NCBI RefSeq assembly: GCF_902477725.1
Contig: NZ_CABSIF010000007.1
Location: 1 to 64,000, forward strand
Length of the DNA stretch: 64,000 nucleotides
Reading direction: 5' to 3'
DNA from: an uncultured Desulfovibrio sp.
GTDB taxonomy: Bacteria > Desulfobacterota > Desulfovibrionia > Desulfovibrionales > Desulfovibrionaceae
In this document: one piece after another, positions 8,424 through 18,229 of the stretch
How the letters are laid out: each line of letters starts with the position of its first letter
How positions within the stretch are numbered: the stretch's first letter is position 1
Position numbers and translations under genes: made by a program
Notes under the pieces: generated by a model
What the model saw: only the letters and a program-made list of their open reading frames with translations
What the model was told of the DNA's origin: nothing
Database searches by the model: none

Positions 8424-9266
8424 ATGATATGCGCCGACATTCATAACCATACCGTTGCCTCGCACGGCCTTGCCACAGTGGCCGAAATGTTTGCTGCCGC
8501 ACAGGCGCGCAAGCTGGTCTGGTACGGTTTTTCAGAGCATTCGCCCTTGCCGCCCGGTTATTCCTGCCCTTTGTACAAGGGCGACCTCACCGTGACCTTC
8601 CCTGCCTATGCCGAAGAAGTACTGGCCTTGAGGGAGCAGACCTCCAGCCAAAAATCCGGCGCGCAGGCCCAACCGCGCGTACTGCTGGGCATGGAGCTTG
8701 ACTGGCTGCCGGTCAACACCCCGTGGATGCGCGATATGGTCAGCCGCTACGCCTTTGACTACATCATCGGCGGGCTGCACTTTGTGGACGACGTGCCAGT
8801 GGGTTCTCCCCGCAGTTGGGGGCCGGAAGTGGAGCGCCAAGAGCGCTTTGCGCGTTACAATGCCTATTATGATGCCATGCGGTGGCTGGCTGCCAGCGGG
8901 ATGGTGGATGTGGTGGCCCATCCGGATTTCATCAAGGTGTGCTGCTTTGATGATTTTCAGGCATGGCTTGCCCAGCCGGGCAGCACAGACCGCATAGCAG
9001 CCGTGCTTGAAGCCATGCGCGCCACAGATACAGCCATGGAAGTTTCTTCGGCTGGCTTGCGCAAGCCCTTTCACGAACCCTATCCCGGCCCGACCATCAT
9101 GCGCTTGGCGGCGGATCTGGGCCTGCGCATCAGCTTTGGTTCAGACGCGCACAATATGGAAGATACTGGCTCGCATTTTACGGAACTGGCGGCCTATGCC
9201 GCGTCCTTTGGTTTTACGCGCAGCCGCATCTGCGTGGCCCGCGAGAGCAGGGAACTGACGTTCTAG
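8424..9266 (+). CDS. PHP-type histidinol-phosphatase (HisJ/HisK family)
   Basis: A 280-residue PHP-domain phosphoesterase. The N-terminal DIHNHT, the GFSEHSPLP segment, the GMELDW acid, the IIGGLHFVDD histidine, VVAHPDFIK and the C-terminal SFGSDAHN together supply the trinuclear metal site of the family. This type removes phosphate from L-histidinol phosphate. Because hisI and hisG lie 4 kb away, a histidine role is the best reading, though PHP enzymes with other substrates exist. A GGAG site precedes the ATG. The gene ends before a strong terminator. Confidence 0.88.
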   Translation: MICADIHNHTVASHGLATVAEMFAAAQARKLVWYGFSEHSPLPPGYSCPLYKGDLTVTFPAYAEEVLALREQTSSQKSGAQAQPRVLLGMELDWLPVNTPWMRDMVSRYAFDYIIGGLHFVDDVPVGSPRSWGPEVERQERFARYNAYYDAMRWLAASGMVDVVAHPDFIKVCCFDDFQAWLAQPGSTDRIAAVLEAMRATDTAMEVSSAGLRKPFHEPYPGPTIMRLAADLGLRISFGSDAHNMEDTGSHFTELAAYAASFGFTRSRICVARESRELTF

Positions 9267-9312
9267 CTCTATTAGCCCTTTTTGCTCACAATCTCTGCGT
9301 GTGCAAGATATG

Positions 9313-9355
9313 AAAAATCCCCGTTCTTCGCATGAAGAGCGGGGATTCGCTTTTG
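9313..9355. terminator. rho-independent terminator between convergent genes
   Basis: An AATCCCCG(T/C)TCTTC arm pairs with GAAGAGCGGGGATT around a short loop, with A-rich and T-containing flanks. It separates the plus-strand phosphatase gene from the minus-strand nitroreductase-fold gene and can serve both. Confidence 0.85.
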
Positions 9356-9369
9356 CGTCTGACAAAGTC

Positions 9370-9987
9370 TTACTTCAGCAGGCCCACCGTCTGGATGATA
9401 AAGACCTTCCAACCTTCAGGCAGGGGAAGTTTGCCGTCCAGCGCATGCAGGCCTGACACATGTACAAAGTTGCCCAGCCCTGCGGAGGCACAGAACAGCC
9501 CGGCATTCTGATACAGGGAGCCCACATGCGCCCCGCCCCATTCGTTGCCCTGCGGTATGGCGTAGAGCAGGGTGAGCGAGCCTCCGCCCATCTGGGCGCG
9601 CCAGTCGCCATCCATCACCTTGACGAGCGCGTGCTCAGGCTCATAGAGCCACACGCCGCTTTCAAGGGCCACGTACAGGCGTACATCCTGCCGGTTCATG
9701 GCCGTGGGGGCTGTTCTGCGGCCGCCGTCGCGGTTGACGCCCCAAGTGGCCCACAGCAGATCGCTCAACTGTTGGGGCGAAAGGGCTGCTCCGCTGAAGC
9801 CCGTTTTGATGGAGCGACGCTGGGCCAGGGCCTGCATCAGGGGCATGCCGCCGGTTTTATTGGGTGCGGGCAGTTCCATGCGGGCGGTGCTGTCCGCGGC
9901 GTTCACAGCTGTGGGCGCGGCGGGGATAAGGGCAAGAGCCGCCAATGAAAGCAATAGGGAAAGTGAGCGTCTGACGGTACGGATCAT
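9370..9987 (-). CDS. exported nitroreductase-family (SagB-type) protein
   Basis: A 205-residue protein with a clear Sec signal peptide: RR at residues 6-7, a Leu/Ala-rich core, and cleavage likely after VNAAD near residue 31. The mature part fits the nitroreductase/SagB-type FMN fold: QRRSIKTGFSGAALSPQQLSDLLWATWGVNR at the start, and QNAGLFCASAGLGNFVHVSG near the end. Proteins of this group bind FMN and reduce or oxidise small molecules; the substrate is unknown. A flavoprotein exported through Sec is somewhat unusual. It stands alone on the minus strand. Confidence 0.85.
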   Translation of the reverse strand: MIRTVRRSLSLLLSLAALALIPAAPTAVNAADSTARMELPAPNKTGGMPLMQALAQRRSIKTGFSGAALSPQQLSDLLWATWGVNRDGGRRTAPTAMNRQDVRLYVALESGVWLYEPEHALVKVMDGDWRAQMGGGSLTLLYAIPQGNEWGGAHVGSLYQNAGLFCASAGLGNFVHVSGLHALDGKLPLPEGWKVFIIQTVGLLK

Positions 9988-10100
9988 GGGTGTTCTCCGT
10001 GTGGTGGTTGGGTTTGTACCAGTAGCGGTTCGCTATGAAATACAGGCAAGATTGCAGTTTCGCAAACGCGCATGGTCAAGCACGCTTTGCAGCGGAATGT

Positions 10101-10958
10101 TCAGATTTCGCTTGTAGGGGAACGTTCCAGCATGGTGTCGAGCGCGGCAACCGCGTATTCGCCGGTCATGCCCATGCGCGGGGCCAGTTGGGGGAGATTT
10201 TCAACCGCATCGCAGGGGCGCACATAGAGCGGCTCCACATCTGCGTCAAAATAATCGCCGTGACGGGCCAGCAGACACAGCGAAGCCGTATCAGGGCAGA
10301 CCAGCCGGGGCATGGCGAATGGCGAGTCGGTTTCCTCTTCTACGGGAACCATACGCATGCCTTTCAGAGCCGCAAAAACCTCTGCATTGCGGGCAAGGCC
10401 GCTGCCGCAAACATGTGTGCGACGGTGTTTGTCGGTGCCATCCGGCAGGGGCGCTCCCTGTGCGTTCTCGACACGCCGCAAGGCCTCCTGCGGCGCGCAG
10501 AGATCAACAGCCTGCGTGGGCAGGGCCGGAATCTGCGGCCCATACGACATGAAGGGCTGGCAGTGCACAAGATTGCGGCGGGCGTGGGTGAGCACCCAGA
10601 CAGGCGTACCGTAAAACAGGTTGTGCTGGAGCACGGCGCTGGTGGCCAGAGCCTGCATGTAGTCCAGCCCCGCCAAGCGGGCCTGCCCCACGCGGCGCAG
10701 GGCTGCGGCGGTGGTCAGCACCAGCCGTATGCCCGTAAAGGAACCCGGCCCGCGCACGCAGGCAATGCGCCGAAAGTCGGCGGGCTTGATGCCAAGGCTG
10801 CTGCAAATCTCTGCAAGGGCCGGGGCCAGAATTTCCGTAGCCCTGTCGGCCTTGTGCCATTCCTGCACGCAGATCAGCCGTTCATCTTCGGTGACAATGA
10901 TCTGGAGCACGCCCTCTGCGGCATTGAGGATAAGCTCAAGCCCGGTGCCGTTCTGCAT
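10101..10958 (-). CDS. tsaB: tRNA threonylcarbamoyladenosine synthesis protein TsaB
   Basis: TsaB works with TsaD and TsaE to place the t6A modification at A37 of ANN-decoding tRNAs. The 285-residue protein shows the ASKHA-type N-terminus, and CVRGPGSFTGIRLVLTTA near residue 70 is the TsaB signature. The C-terminal half is longer and less conserved than in E. coli. The start at 10958 overlaps the rseP stop by one base (TAATG), which indicates translational coupling and makes it the last gene of the pyrH-to-tsaB cluster. Confidence 0.92.
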   Translation of the reverse strand: MQNGTGLELILNAAEGVLQIIVTEDERLICVQEWHKADRATEILAPALAEICSSLGIKPADFRRIACVRGPGSFTGIRLVLTTAAALRRVGQARLAGLDYMQALATSAVLQHNLFYGTPVWVLTHARRNLVHCQPFMSYGPQIPALPTQAVDLCAPQEALRRVENAQGAPLPDGTDKHRRTHVCGSGLARNAEVFAALKGMRMVPVEEETDSPFAMPRLVCPDTASLCLLARHGDYFDADVEPLYVRPCDAVENLPQLAPRMGMTGEYAVAALDTMLERSPTSEI

Positions 10959-12112
10959 TATGAGCCGCTCCCGAACCATCCGGTATTTTTGAGGATGCGC
11001 CACAGGTCGTTATAGGTGGCAAGCAGCATGAGAGCCACCAGCAGGGCAATGCCCGCGCGCATGGCGTAATCCTGCAAACGTGCGTTGAGCGGACGGCGGA
11101 AAATTATTTCCCACAGGCAAAACACAATCTGCCCGCCATCCAGCACGGGGATGGGCAGCAGATTCAGGATGCCAAGGTTGATGCTGATGAGCGCTGCCAG
11201 CGCCAGCAGCCCGGCAAGGCCTTCGTGGGCCTGCTTGCCCACCATCTGCATGATCATGATGGGGCCGCCCACCTGATCCAGAGGCACCACGCGCTCGGCC
11301 AGTTTTACAAAACTCTGCCACGTAAGTGAAACCATGTCTGCGGTCTGGCCCGCTCCGGCAATGGCCGCATCGGCAAAACCGTGCTGCACAAGCCGCACTG
11401 CGCCGGAATTACGGATGCCGATAAGCCAGGCGCTTTCTTCTTCGCCAAAGATTGTCTTGCGCGTGGAACGTTCAGGCGTGAGTTCCACGCTGATGATCAT
11501 GCCCTGCTCGGGCTGCGCGGCTTCATCGGCGCGTGTTTGATCATCAGCCTGGGGGGCCATATCGGGGCGCGAAAGCGTGACGGCAAGTGTTTTGCCGTTG
11601 CTCTGCGTAATGGCGTCGGCCATGGCCTGCCAGTTGGCAACGGCAGCGCCGTTGATGCTCACAATGGTGTCGCCGGGCTGAATGCCCGCCTTGTCCGCAG
11701 GGCCGTTCTGCACAACGCCGCCAACCTGCGGCAGCAGCACGGGGGTGCCCCAGCCAAGGGCCAGGGTCCAACAGAGCAGCCACGCCAGAAGGATATTGGC
11801 GGCGGGGCCAGCGGCAACCACAAGCAGACGCTGCCATGCGGGGCGCAGGGCAAAGCTTTCTTTTTCGGTAAAGCCTTCGGGGATATCCTTGGGGTCGCTT
11901 TCACCCACCAGGGCCACATAACCGCCGAGCGGCACCAGCGAAAGGGCGTATTCTGTCTTGCCCTTGCGGTATTTGAGAATCTTGGGGCCAAAGCCCAGCG
12001 AGAACGTGGAAACGCCCATGCCAAGACCACGAGCCACGGCAAAGTGTCCCAGTTCGTGGAAAAAGATCAGGCCGCCAAGAACGACCACTACTGCAATAAT
12101 TGTTGTCAGCAC
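10958..12112 (-). CDS. rseP: RseP site-2 membrane metalloprotease
   Basis: A zinc intramembrane protease of family M50 that cleaves membrane-bound regulators such as anti-sigma factors. HELGH at residues 19-23 supplies the zinc ligands and catalytic Glu. A PDZ domain is visible around GGVVQNGPADKAGIQPGDTIVSING. The second active-site block is NLLPIPVLDGGQ near residue 330. At 384 residues it has one recognisable PDZ domain. The gene overlaps the end of dxr by 7 bp and the start of tsaB by 1 bp. Confidence 0.96.
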   Translation of the reverse strand: MLTTIIAVVVVLGGLIFFHELGHFAVARGLGMGVSTFSLGFGPKILKYRKGKTEYALSLVPLGGYVALVGESDPKDIPEGFTEKESFALRPAWQRLLVVAAGPAANILLAWLLCWTLALGWGTPVLLPQVGGVVQNGPADKAGIQPGDTIVSINGAAVANWQAMADAITQSNGKTLAVTLSRPDMAPQADDQTRADEAAQPEQGMIISVELTPERSTRKTIFGEEESAWLIGIRNSGAVRLVQHGFADAAIAGAGQTADMVSLTWQSFVKLAERVVPLDQVGGPIMIMQMVGKQAHEGLAGLLALAALISINLGILNLLPIPVLDGGQIVFCLWEIIFRRPLNARLQDYAMRAGIALLVALMLLATYNDLWRILKNTGWFGSGS

Positions 12113-13434
12113 AAGGAACCTCCGTCACGGGCCAGTCCGTAGACCAGCTCGCGGCTCTGGCAGTCAAGACGCTGCATGCGCTCCGCCAGTGTATGCGCCT
12201 CGATTGTCAGTGCGGCTTCGCTATCAGTTGCGTAAGCTGCACCTTCAAGAGGCGCGCATAAAGGCTGATTGCCGGGGTTGGAAGCGTCATGCGCCTCCAG
12301 TGCGGCGGCTATAAGCCGGGGAATATCCATAAACGCGCAGCGGCCTGTAAGGAAAAGATCCACTGCGGCCTCGTTGGCGGCGTTGAGTACAACGCAACGT
12401 CCGCCACGGTTTTCCAGCACCTGTCTGGCCAGTCCAAGACAGGGAAAAGCGGTTTCGTCTGGATCATGGAAGGTAAGCTGCTTTGCCGTAAGGTCAAGGC
12501 GTGGCACATTTGCCGTTACACAGCGCGGCCAGAGCAGGCAGGCCGAAATTGCCATGCGCATGTCGGGTGTGCCCAGCTGCGCAAGCTGGCTTCCATCGTG
12601 AAATTCTACAAGCGAATGTACTACAGACTGTGGATGCACCAGCACTTTGATGCGCTCAACGGGCAGACCGTAGAGGTGAAAAGCCTCAATGACCTCCAAC
12701 CCCTTGTTCATAAGTGTGGCCGAATCAATGGTGATCTTGGCACCCATGCTCCAGTTGGGATGCTTGAGTGCCTGCTCCGGCGTTACGCCGCGCAGTGCTT
12801 CTTGCGTCCAGCCGCGAAAGGGACCGCCTGATGCCGTAAGTATGAGCTTGTCCACTTCTTGCCCACGCCCGGCCAGACACTGAAAAATGGCGTTGTGTTC
12901 GGAATCCACGGGCAGCACCACGGCCCCGGTGCGGGCGCAAACGCGTCGCACAAGCTCGCCAGCCAGCACCAGCGATTCCTTGTTGGCAAGGCAGATGACC
13001 TTGCCTGCCAGGGCCGCCGCCAGCGTTCCGGCAAGGCCCGCCGCGCCCACCTGTGCGGAAAGCACGGTGGAGGCCTCAGGCAGGGAAGCAAGTTCTGCGT
13101 AGCCGTCGCTCCCCACAAGAATACGGGGGCGGTAGTCCGCAGGCAGCAGTGCGCGCAGTTTGGCTGCGGACTCTTCATCCAGCACTGCCAGATGCGGCGG
13201 TCTCCATGTAAGGGCCTGTTCCGCAAGGCGCTGCACGTTGCGGGCGCAGGCAAAACCCACCATGCGGAAGGCCTGCGGATGTACTGCGGCAACTTCCAGC
13301 GTGCTGCGGCCTATGGAGCCTGTGGAACCCAGCAGTACCAGACTGCGCGGCCATGTTTGCTGCCAGCTTTCACCGGGGGCGTCAGAAATGTAATTGATGG
13401 AAGGGCCGCCCAGGCCGGGCCAGAGTTGCGCCAT
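12106..13434 (-). CDS. dxr: 1-deoxy-D-xylulose 5-phosphate reductoisomerase
   Basis: Dxr makes methylerythritol 4-phosphate from DXP using NADPH, the second step of the non-mevalonate isoprenoid route. The sequence shows LLGSTGSIGRSTL (NADPH binding), VDSEHNAIFQ and TASGGPFRG (catalytic loop), and HPNWSMGAKITIDSATLMNKGLE. At 442 residues it is somewhat longer than the usual 390-400, because of a short N-terminal leader and a C-terminal stretch. The start at 13434 (MAQLWPG) is chosen over an ATG at 13488. It lies between cdsA and rseP and overlaps rseP. Confidence 0.96.
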   Translation of the reverse strand: MAQLWPGLGGPSINYISDAPGESWQQTWPRSLVLLGSTGSIGRSTLEVAAVHPQAFRMVGFACARNVQRLAEQALTWRPPHLAVLDEESAAKLRALLPADYRPRILVGSDGYAELASLPEASTVLSAQVGAAGLAGTLAAALAGKVICLANKESLVLAGELVRRVCARTGAVVLPVDSEHNAIFQCLAGRGQEVDKLILTASGGPFRGWTQEALRGVTPEQALKHPNWSMGAKITIDSATLMNKGLEVIEAFHLYGLPVERIKVLVHPQSVVHSLVEFHDGSQLAQLGTPDMRMAISACLLWPRCVTANVPRLDLTAKQLTFHDPDETAFPCLGLARQVLENRGGRCVVLNAANEAAVDLFLTGRCAFMDIPRLIAAALEAHDASNPGNQPLCAPLEGAAYATDSEAALTIEAHTLAERMQRLDCQSRELVYGLARDGGSLC

Positions 13435-13638
13435 GGTGACGTTGTCCTTTAATGGGCGCGCGCAGGTGCTCGCGGCGCGTGTGCGCATAAGATTGGTACT
13501 GCGGCAAAAAATTCAAGCTCCCCGGTGGGGGATAACCGAGGATTTCAAAATAAAAATGCTCTAAGGGCCATTAACACTATGAGAAGCTTCGCCCCCCGCC
13601 GCAAGCAGGGGGCAAAAGAGGCATAGCGTTACCAGGCC

Positions 13639-14443
13639 CTAAAAGAAGAAAAACCACTGGTCAACAACAGCCACCATGGGCATGGCAAACAGCAGGCTGT
13701 CGGCTCTGTCGAGGATGCCGCCGTGCCCTGGCAACAGATTGCCGGAATCCTTGATGTTTACCGAGCGCTTGAGGGCGGATTCAAAGAGGTCGCCCAACTG
13801 GGCGAAGGCATTGACCGCAATGCCCAGCAGCGCAAAGGAGAACCATCCTGTCTTGCCGTAAATTTCGCCGTAAATGGCGCAAAAGATCACACAGCCAACA
13901 AGGCTGCCCACCGCGCCTTCCGAGCTTTTCTTGGGGCTGACGCGGGGCCACAGCTTGTGGTGCCCAAAGCGTGTGCCCACAAAGTAGGCGGTGGTGTCTG
14001 AAATAGCCACCGCTGCAATAACAAAGATGAGCTTGGTGGTGGAAAGATAGGTCGCCGGAAGCAGCAGCAGGGGCACATAGGCCAGCCCCGCCATAAAGAT
14101 GCCGCTGGAGGCAAAGGCATTGTCGTCTTCAACAACATCCCACCGGAAAAGAAAACTCATGGACGCCAGCACAAAGCCAGCGCCAAGGCAGACCAGAGCA
14201 TCTTGCGGCCTGTGCAGCCACGTGAGGCAGATCATGCACCAGCCAAGCACGATGGCGCAGATGCGGCTGGGCACACGGCTGGAGCCCCAGAACAGGGAGT
14301 AGAACTCCCACAGGCCGAGGGCGCATACCAGCAAAATGACGAACAACAAAGGCAGGCCCCTGAACCAGAGTGCCAGCAGCAAGACCGCAGCAAGGGCAAG
14401 ACCTGTGAAAATGCGGCGGATATCGATGGATTGCGTTGAAGGA

Positions 14444-14454
<11 letters not shown>
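13639..14454 (-). CDS. cdsA: phosphatidate cytidylyltransferase
   Basis: CdsA makes CDP-diacylglycerol from phosphatidate and CTP, the branch point of phospholipid synthesis. It is an integral membrane protein of 271 residues with about seven hydrophobic segments. The C-terminal family signature is complete: ALKRSVNIKDSGNLLPGHGG followed by ILDRADS. The start at 14454 overlaps the uppS stop by 11 bp and has an AGGAG site. A 205-bp gap with a GC-rich hairpin (about 13590-13613) separates it from dxr, where the operon may have an internal stop or promoter. Confidence 0.96.
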
Positions 14455-15166
<712 letters not shown>

Positions 15167-15282
15167 GCAAAAGCCTGTGGTGAAAAGTCCTGCGGGTCTG
15201 CGGCCTTGTCTGCGGCGGCAAAGCCGCGCCCCGCAATGTGCTTGCGGGGCGCGCGCAACCCGGGCGGAAAATCCGCCATGGG

Positions 15283-15843
15283 CTATATTTCCATGATTTC
15301 CTTTTCTTTGGCCGCGCACTTTTTGTCGGCATCAGCCACAAACTTGTCCGTCAGCTTTTGCACGTCTTCAGAAGCCTTCTTCTGTTCGTCTTCGCTGATG
15401 GCCTTGTCTTTTTCCAGCTTTTTCAGGCTGTCGTTGGCATCGCGGCGCACGTTGCGTACCGCCACCTTGGCGTCCTCGGTGTATTTGCGGGCAACCTTGA
15501 CCAGATCCTTGCGGCGTTCTTCTGTCAACGGCGGTATCATGATGCGGATGACCTTGCCGTCATTGATGGGCGTAAGGCCCAGGTCAGACTTCAGAATGGC
15601 CTTTTCAATCACCGAAATGCCGCCCTTGTCCCATGGCTGGATTGTCACCGTGCGGCTGTCGGGCACGGCAACGGAGGCCATCTGGCTGATGGGCGTTGGG
15701 GTGCCGTAATAGTCGCCCTTGATGCCGTCCACCAGAGCGGTGGAGGCGCGGCCCGTACGCAGCTTGGAAAAATCGCGTTCCTGTGCGGCAAGGGCCTTTT
15801 CCATACGGTCTTCGGCGTCCAGAAGGATGCTGTCTATATCCAT
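15283..15843 (-). CDS. frr: ribosome recycling factor
   Basis: RRF splits the post-termination ribosome together with EF-G. The 186-residue sequence is full length, with the expected DFSKLRTGRAS near residue 24, YYGTPTPISQMASVAVPD, GLTPINDGKVIRIMIPPLTEERRK, and a Lys/Glu-rich helical C-terminus. A GGAGAA site precedes the ATG. It starts 22 bp after pyrH stops, so the two are translated from one message. Confidence 0.98.
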   Translation of the reverse strand: MDIDSILLDAEDRMEKALAAQERDFSKLRTGRASTALVDGIKGDYYGTPTPISQMASVAVPDSRTVTIQPWDKGGISVIEKAILKSDLGLTPINDGKVIRIMIPPLTEERRKDLVKVARKYTEDAKVAVRNVRRDANDSLKKLEKDKAISEDEQKKASEDVQKLTDKFVADADKKCAAKEKEIMEI

Positions 15844-15864
15844 CAGTATTCTCCTTGGGGGGGC

Positions 15865-16578
15865 TCAGTTCTGAACGATGGTGCCTACGGACTCGCCAGT
15901 GACGGCGCGGCAGATGTCGCCGCCAAACATGCGGCATACGATGATGGGCACGTTGTTGTCGCGCACAAGGGCAAAGGCCGTGGCGTCCATGACGCCCAGA
16001 TGGCGCGCCAGTGTTTCGTCATAAGTGATGCTGTCGTACTTGACGGCATCGGAATATTTGTTGGGGTCTTTGTCGTAGATGCCGTCAACCTTGGTGGCCT
16101 TGATGATGGCGTCGCACTTCAGTTCCATGCCACGCAGGGCGGCGGTGGTGTCAGTGGTGAAGTAGGGGTTGCCGGTGCCTGCGGCGCAGATGACCACGCG
16201 GCCCTTTTCCATATGGCGCAGGGCGCGGCGGCGAATAAAAGGCTCGCACACTTCCTGCATGGTGATGGCCGAAAGCACGCGCGTGGGGTAGCCCAGCTTT
16301 TCCAGCATGTCCTGCACGGCCAGCGCGTTAAGCACTGTGGCCAACATGCCCATGTAGTCGGCGGACGAACGTTCCATGCCCTTGGCCGAGCCGGAAAGCC
16401 CGCGAAAAATGTTGCCCCCGCCAATCACAAGGGCCATTTCCACGCCCATTTCGAGCACGGTGCCGATTTCACGGCAGATAGTGGCTACGGTTTCGGGGTC
16501 AATGCCGGTCTTGTTTTCTCCGGCCAGGGCCTCGCCGCTCAGCTTGAGCAGCACGCGCTTGTATTTCAGTGTGGGCAT
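15865..16578 (-). CDS. pyrH: uridylate (UMP) kinase
   Basis: PyrH phosphorylates UMP to UDP for RNA, DNA and UDP-sugar synthesis. The 237-residue amino-acid-kinase fold shows LLKLSGEALAG, VIGGGNIFRG, the MERSSADYMGMLATVLNALA block, GTGNPYFTTDTTAALR, KATKVDGIYDKDP and a hexamer-type C-terminus. The start at 16578 (MPTLKYKR) is the normal N-terminus. It is the first gene of the pyrH-frr-uppS-cdsA-dxr-rseP-tsaB run; the usual upstream genes rpsB and tsf are not in the window. Confidence 0.97.
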   Translation of the reverse strand: MPTLKYKRVLLKLSGEALAGENKTGIDPETVATICREIGTVLEMGVEMALVIGGGNIFRGLSGSAKGMERSSADYMGMLATVLNALAVQDMLEKLGYPTRVLSAITMQEVCEPFIRRRALRHMEKGRVVICAAGTGNPYFTTDTTAALRGMELKCDAIIKATKVDGIYDKDPNKYSDAVKYDSITYDETLARHLGVMDATAFALVRDNNVPIIVCRMFGGDICRAVTGESVGTIVQN

Positions 16579-16773
16579 GAGTCCGCCTTGGTAAAGGCTG
16601 AGGTGTTGCGGGCTTTCGCCGGACGCAGGAAAAGGGCTGGGCTTTTGGCCCCGCCCCAAAACGAAAGAATTGTAACAGAACTTGCGCGCAGCTCAAAGTG
16701 TTTTTGCATCTGCAGTCCCGGCAGGGTTGAACTGCCCTGAGCAGATGCAGCTGGCGCAGTCTGGAAACGGCGA

Positions 16774-17082
16774 TTACGCCTGTTTGGGCCATTCCTCAAC
16801 GGTAAATGGCAGGCTTTGGGCCATCTGGGTCAGAGCCTCGCGCGCCTCTCGCTCTCTGTGAGGTGAAAAGATAACCCGCAGCAGGGCGGTCTTGTTTTCA
16901 AGTACGGTAAAATAGGCGATGTGCTCATAGGCTTCGAGCAAAAAGCGGAAGAGCCCCGTATGCTCCGGCGCAATACGCACCAAAAGGCTGGCGCTGCGCG
17001 TTGGCGGCGGTAGTGCGGGAGCCGGTTTGCGCCTTTCGCGCAATGAAGGCGGCCAGGAAGCGGAACCCCGTGCGCGCGGCAT
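16774..17082 (-). CDS. DUF4911-like small protein
   Basis: A 102-residue soluble protein. The N-terminal 30 residues are Pro/Arg/Ala-rich. The rest forms a small alpha/beta domain (LLVRIAPEHTGLFRFLLEAY, then a strand-rich VLRVIFSP-type segment and a C-terminal helix) that I match from memory to DUF4911, a family of unknown function found in sulfate reducers. The ATG at 17082 overlaps the azlD stop by one base (TGATG), so it is translationally coupled to the amino-acid exporter genes. Confidence 0.75.
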   Translation of the reverse strand: MPRARGSASWPPSLRERRKPAPALPPPTRSASLLVRIAPEHTGLFRFLLEAYEHIAYFTVLENKTALLRVIFSPHREREAREALTQMAQSLPFTVEEWPKQA

Positions 17083-17432
17083 CAGTACAACCCGGCCCAG
17101 CGGGCCAGAATCACCAGCCCGATGCCAAAGGCAATGGTGAGAAAATAATTCTTTGACCACCACGCAACCAGCAGCGAGGGCAGGGCCACCATCAGAAACA
17201 GGTTGGAAGGCCCAGCGTTGAAATGCCCTTCGTAAAAGAACACGTCCGGCCCCACCAGGGCGGCCATGACGGCAACGGGCACAAAGGACAGCCAGTGCCG
17301 CAGCAGCGGGGGCAGGCTGTCGCCTTTCAAAAAGGTGACAGGCAGGATCTTTGGCAGAACCGTAACCAGAACACTGCCAAGCAGGCAGAGCATCAGGGCC
17401 GCATGGGTGCTGAACCATCCGCTTTCGTTCAT
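17082..17432 (-). CDS. azlD: AzlD-type branched-chain amino acid exporter small subunit
   Basis: A small membrane protein of 116 residues with four hydrophobic segments, the size and pattern of AzlD. Together with AzlC it forms a two-part exporter of branched-chain amino acids. ILPVTFLKGDSLPPLLRHWLSFVPVAVMAAL is the recognisable core. Its ATG overlaps the azlC stop (ATGA), the classic coupling for two subunits made in a fixed ratio. Confidence 0.9.
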   Translation of the reverse strand: MNESGWFSTHAALMLCLLGSVLVTVLPKILPVTFLKGDSLPPLLRHWLSFVPVAVMAALVGPDVFFYEGHFNAGPSNLFLMVALPSLLVAWWSKNYFLTIAFGIGLVILARWAGLY

Positions 17433-18229
17433 GATTCGGCCTCCTCTGTGCGCTGTGTGTTCAGGCTCGCTGCTTCGCAGTCTTTGGCGGGTGTGTGCTC
17501 TGCGCAGGCAAGGTCAAGGGGCGCGCCCTCGTGCTGCGCCTTGCGCACCAGCAGCCATGTGCCAAGGCTTGCGCCCAGCACCGTGGCAACGGCAATATTC
17601 CACTGGGTCATGCCCGCAGCCTTGAGGCTGATGGAAAGCGTGGTGGTAAAGAGCGCCACCAGCACATGCAGGCGGCTGACGCACTGCGGCACCAGCAGGG
17701 CCAGAAACATGGCGGTGAGCGCATAATCAAGACCCAGCGGCTTGACATCACTCACCAGTTCTCCGCAGAACGCGCCGATGGCCGCGCCGGAAACCCAGCC
17801 CAGCTGCGCGGTCTGGTTGCAGACAAAGAGCGTGGTGAGGCTGCGCTGCCAGCCGTTCTGAAAAGCTGTGACGTGGACGGCAAAGGTTTCATCCGTGAGG
17901 CCGAGGCCCAGCAGAAAGCGTTGCCCGCGCGGCAGGCCCGCCAGCCAGGGGGATTCGGCGGCGGATTGCAGCAGATAGCGCAGGTTTACGATAAACACCG
18001 CCGCCATGATGGAGAGCGCGCTTGCGCCAGCGCCCCACATGCCCGCGAACACGAACTGGCCGGAGCCGGAAAACATGAGCACGGACATGGCGACAGCCAA
18101 AGAGGGCGGGATGTTGTTCTTGACGGCAAGAACCCCAAAAGCGAAGCCTACGGGCAGGTAGCCCAGCACAATGGGCAGGGCGCGCCGCAGGCCCTCCGCC
18201 AGGGGGGAAGCGGAAGATATGCCGGACAT
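17429..18229 (-). CDS. azlC: AzlC-type branched-chain amino acid exporter large subunit
   Basis: The large membrane subunit, 266 residues, with the AzlC signature PIVLGYLPVGFAFGVLA near the N-terminus, MFSGSGQFVFAGMWGAGAS and NLRYLLQSAAESPWL. The last 35 residues are hydrophilic and acidic. The ORF can be extended 51 codons upstream, but MSGISSAS at 18229 fits the family. azlC, azlD and the DUF4911 gene overlap in sequence and form one operon. Confidence 0.92.
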   Translation of the reverse strand: MSGISSASPLAEGLRRALPIVLGYLPVGFAFGVLAVKNNIPPSLAVAMSVLMFSGSGQFVFAGMWGAGASALSIMAAVFIVNLRYLLQSAAESPWLAGLPRGQRFLLGLGLTDETFAVHVTAFQNGWQRSLTTLFVCNQTAQLGWVSGAAIGAFCGELVSDVKPLGLDYALTAMFLALLVPQCVSRLHVLVALFTTTLSISLKAAGMTQWNIAVATVLGASLGTWLLVRKAQHEGAPLDLACAEHTPAKDCEAASLNTQRTEEAES

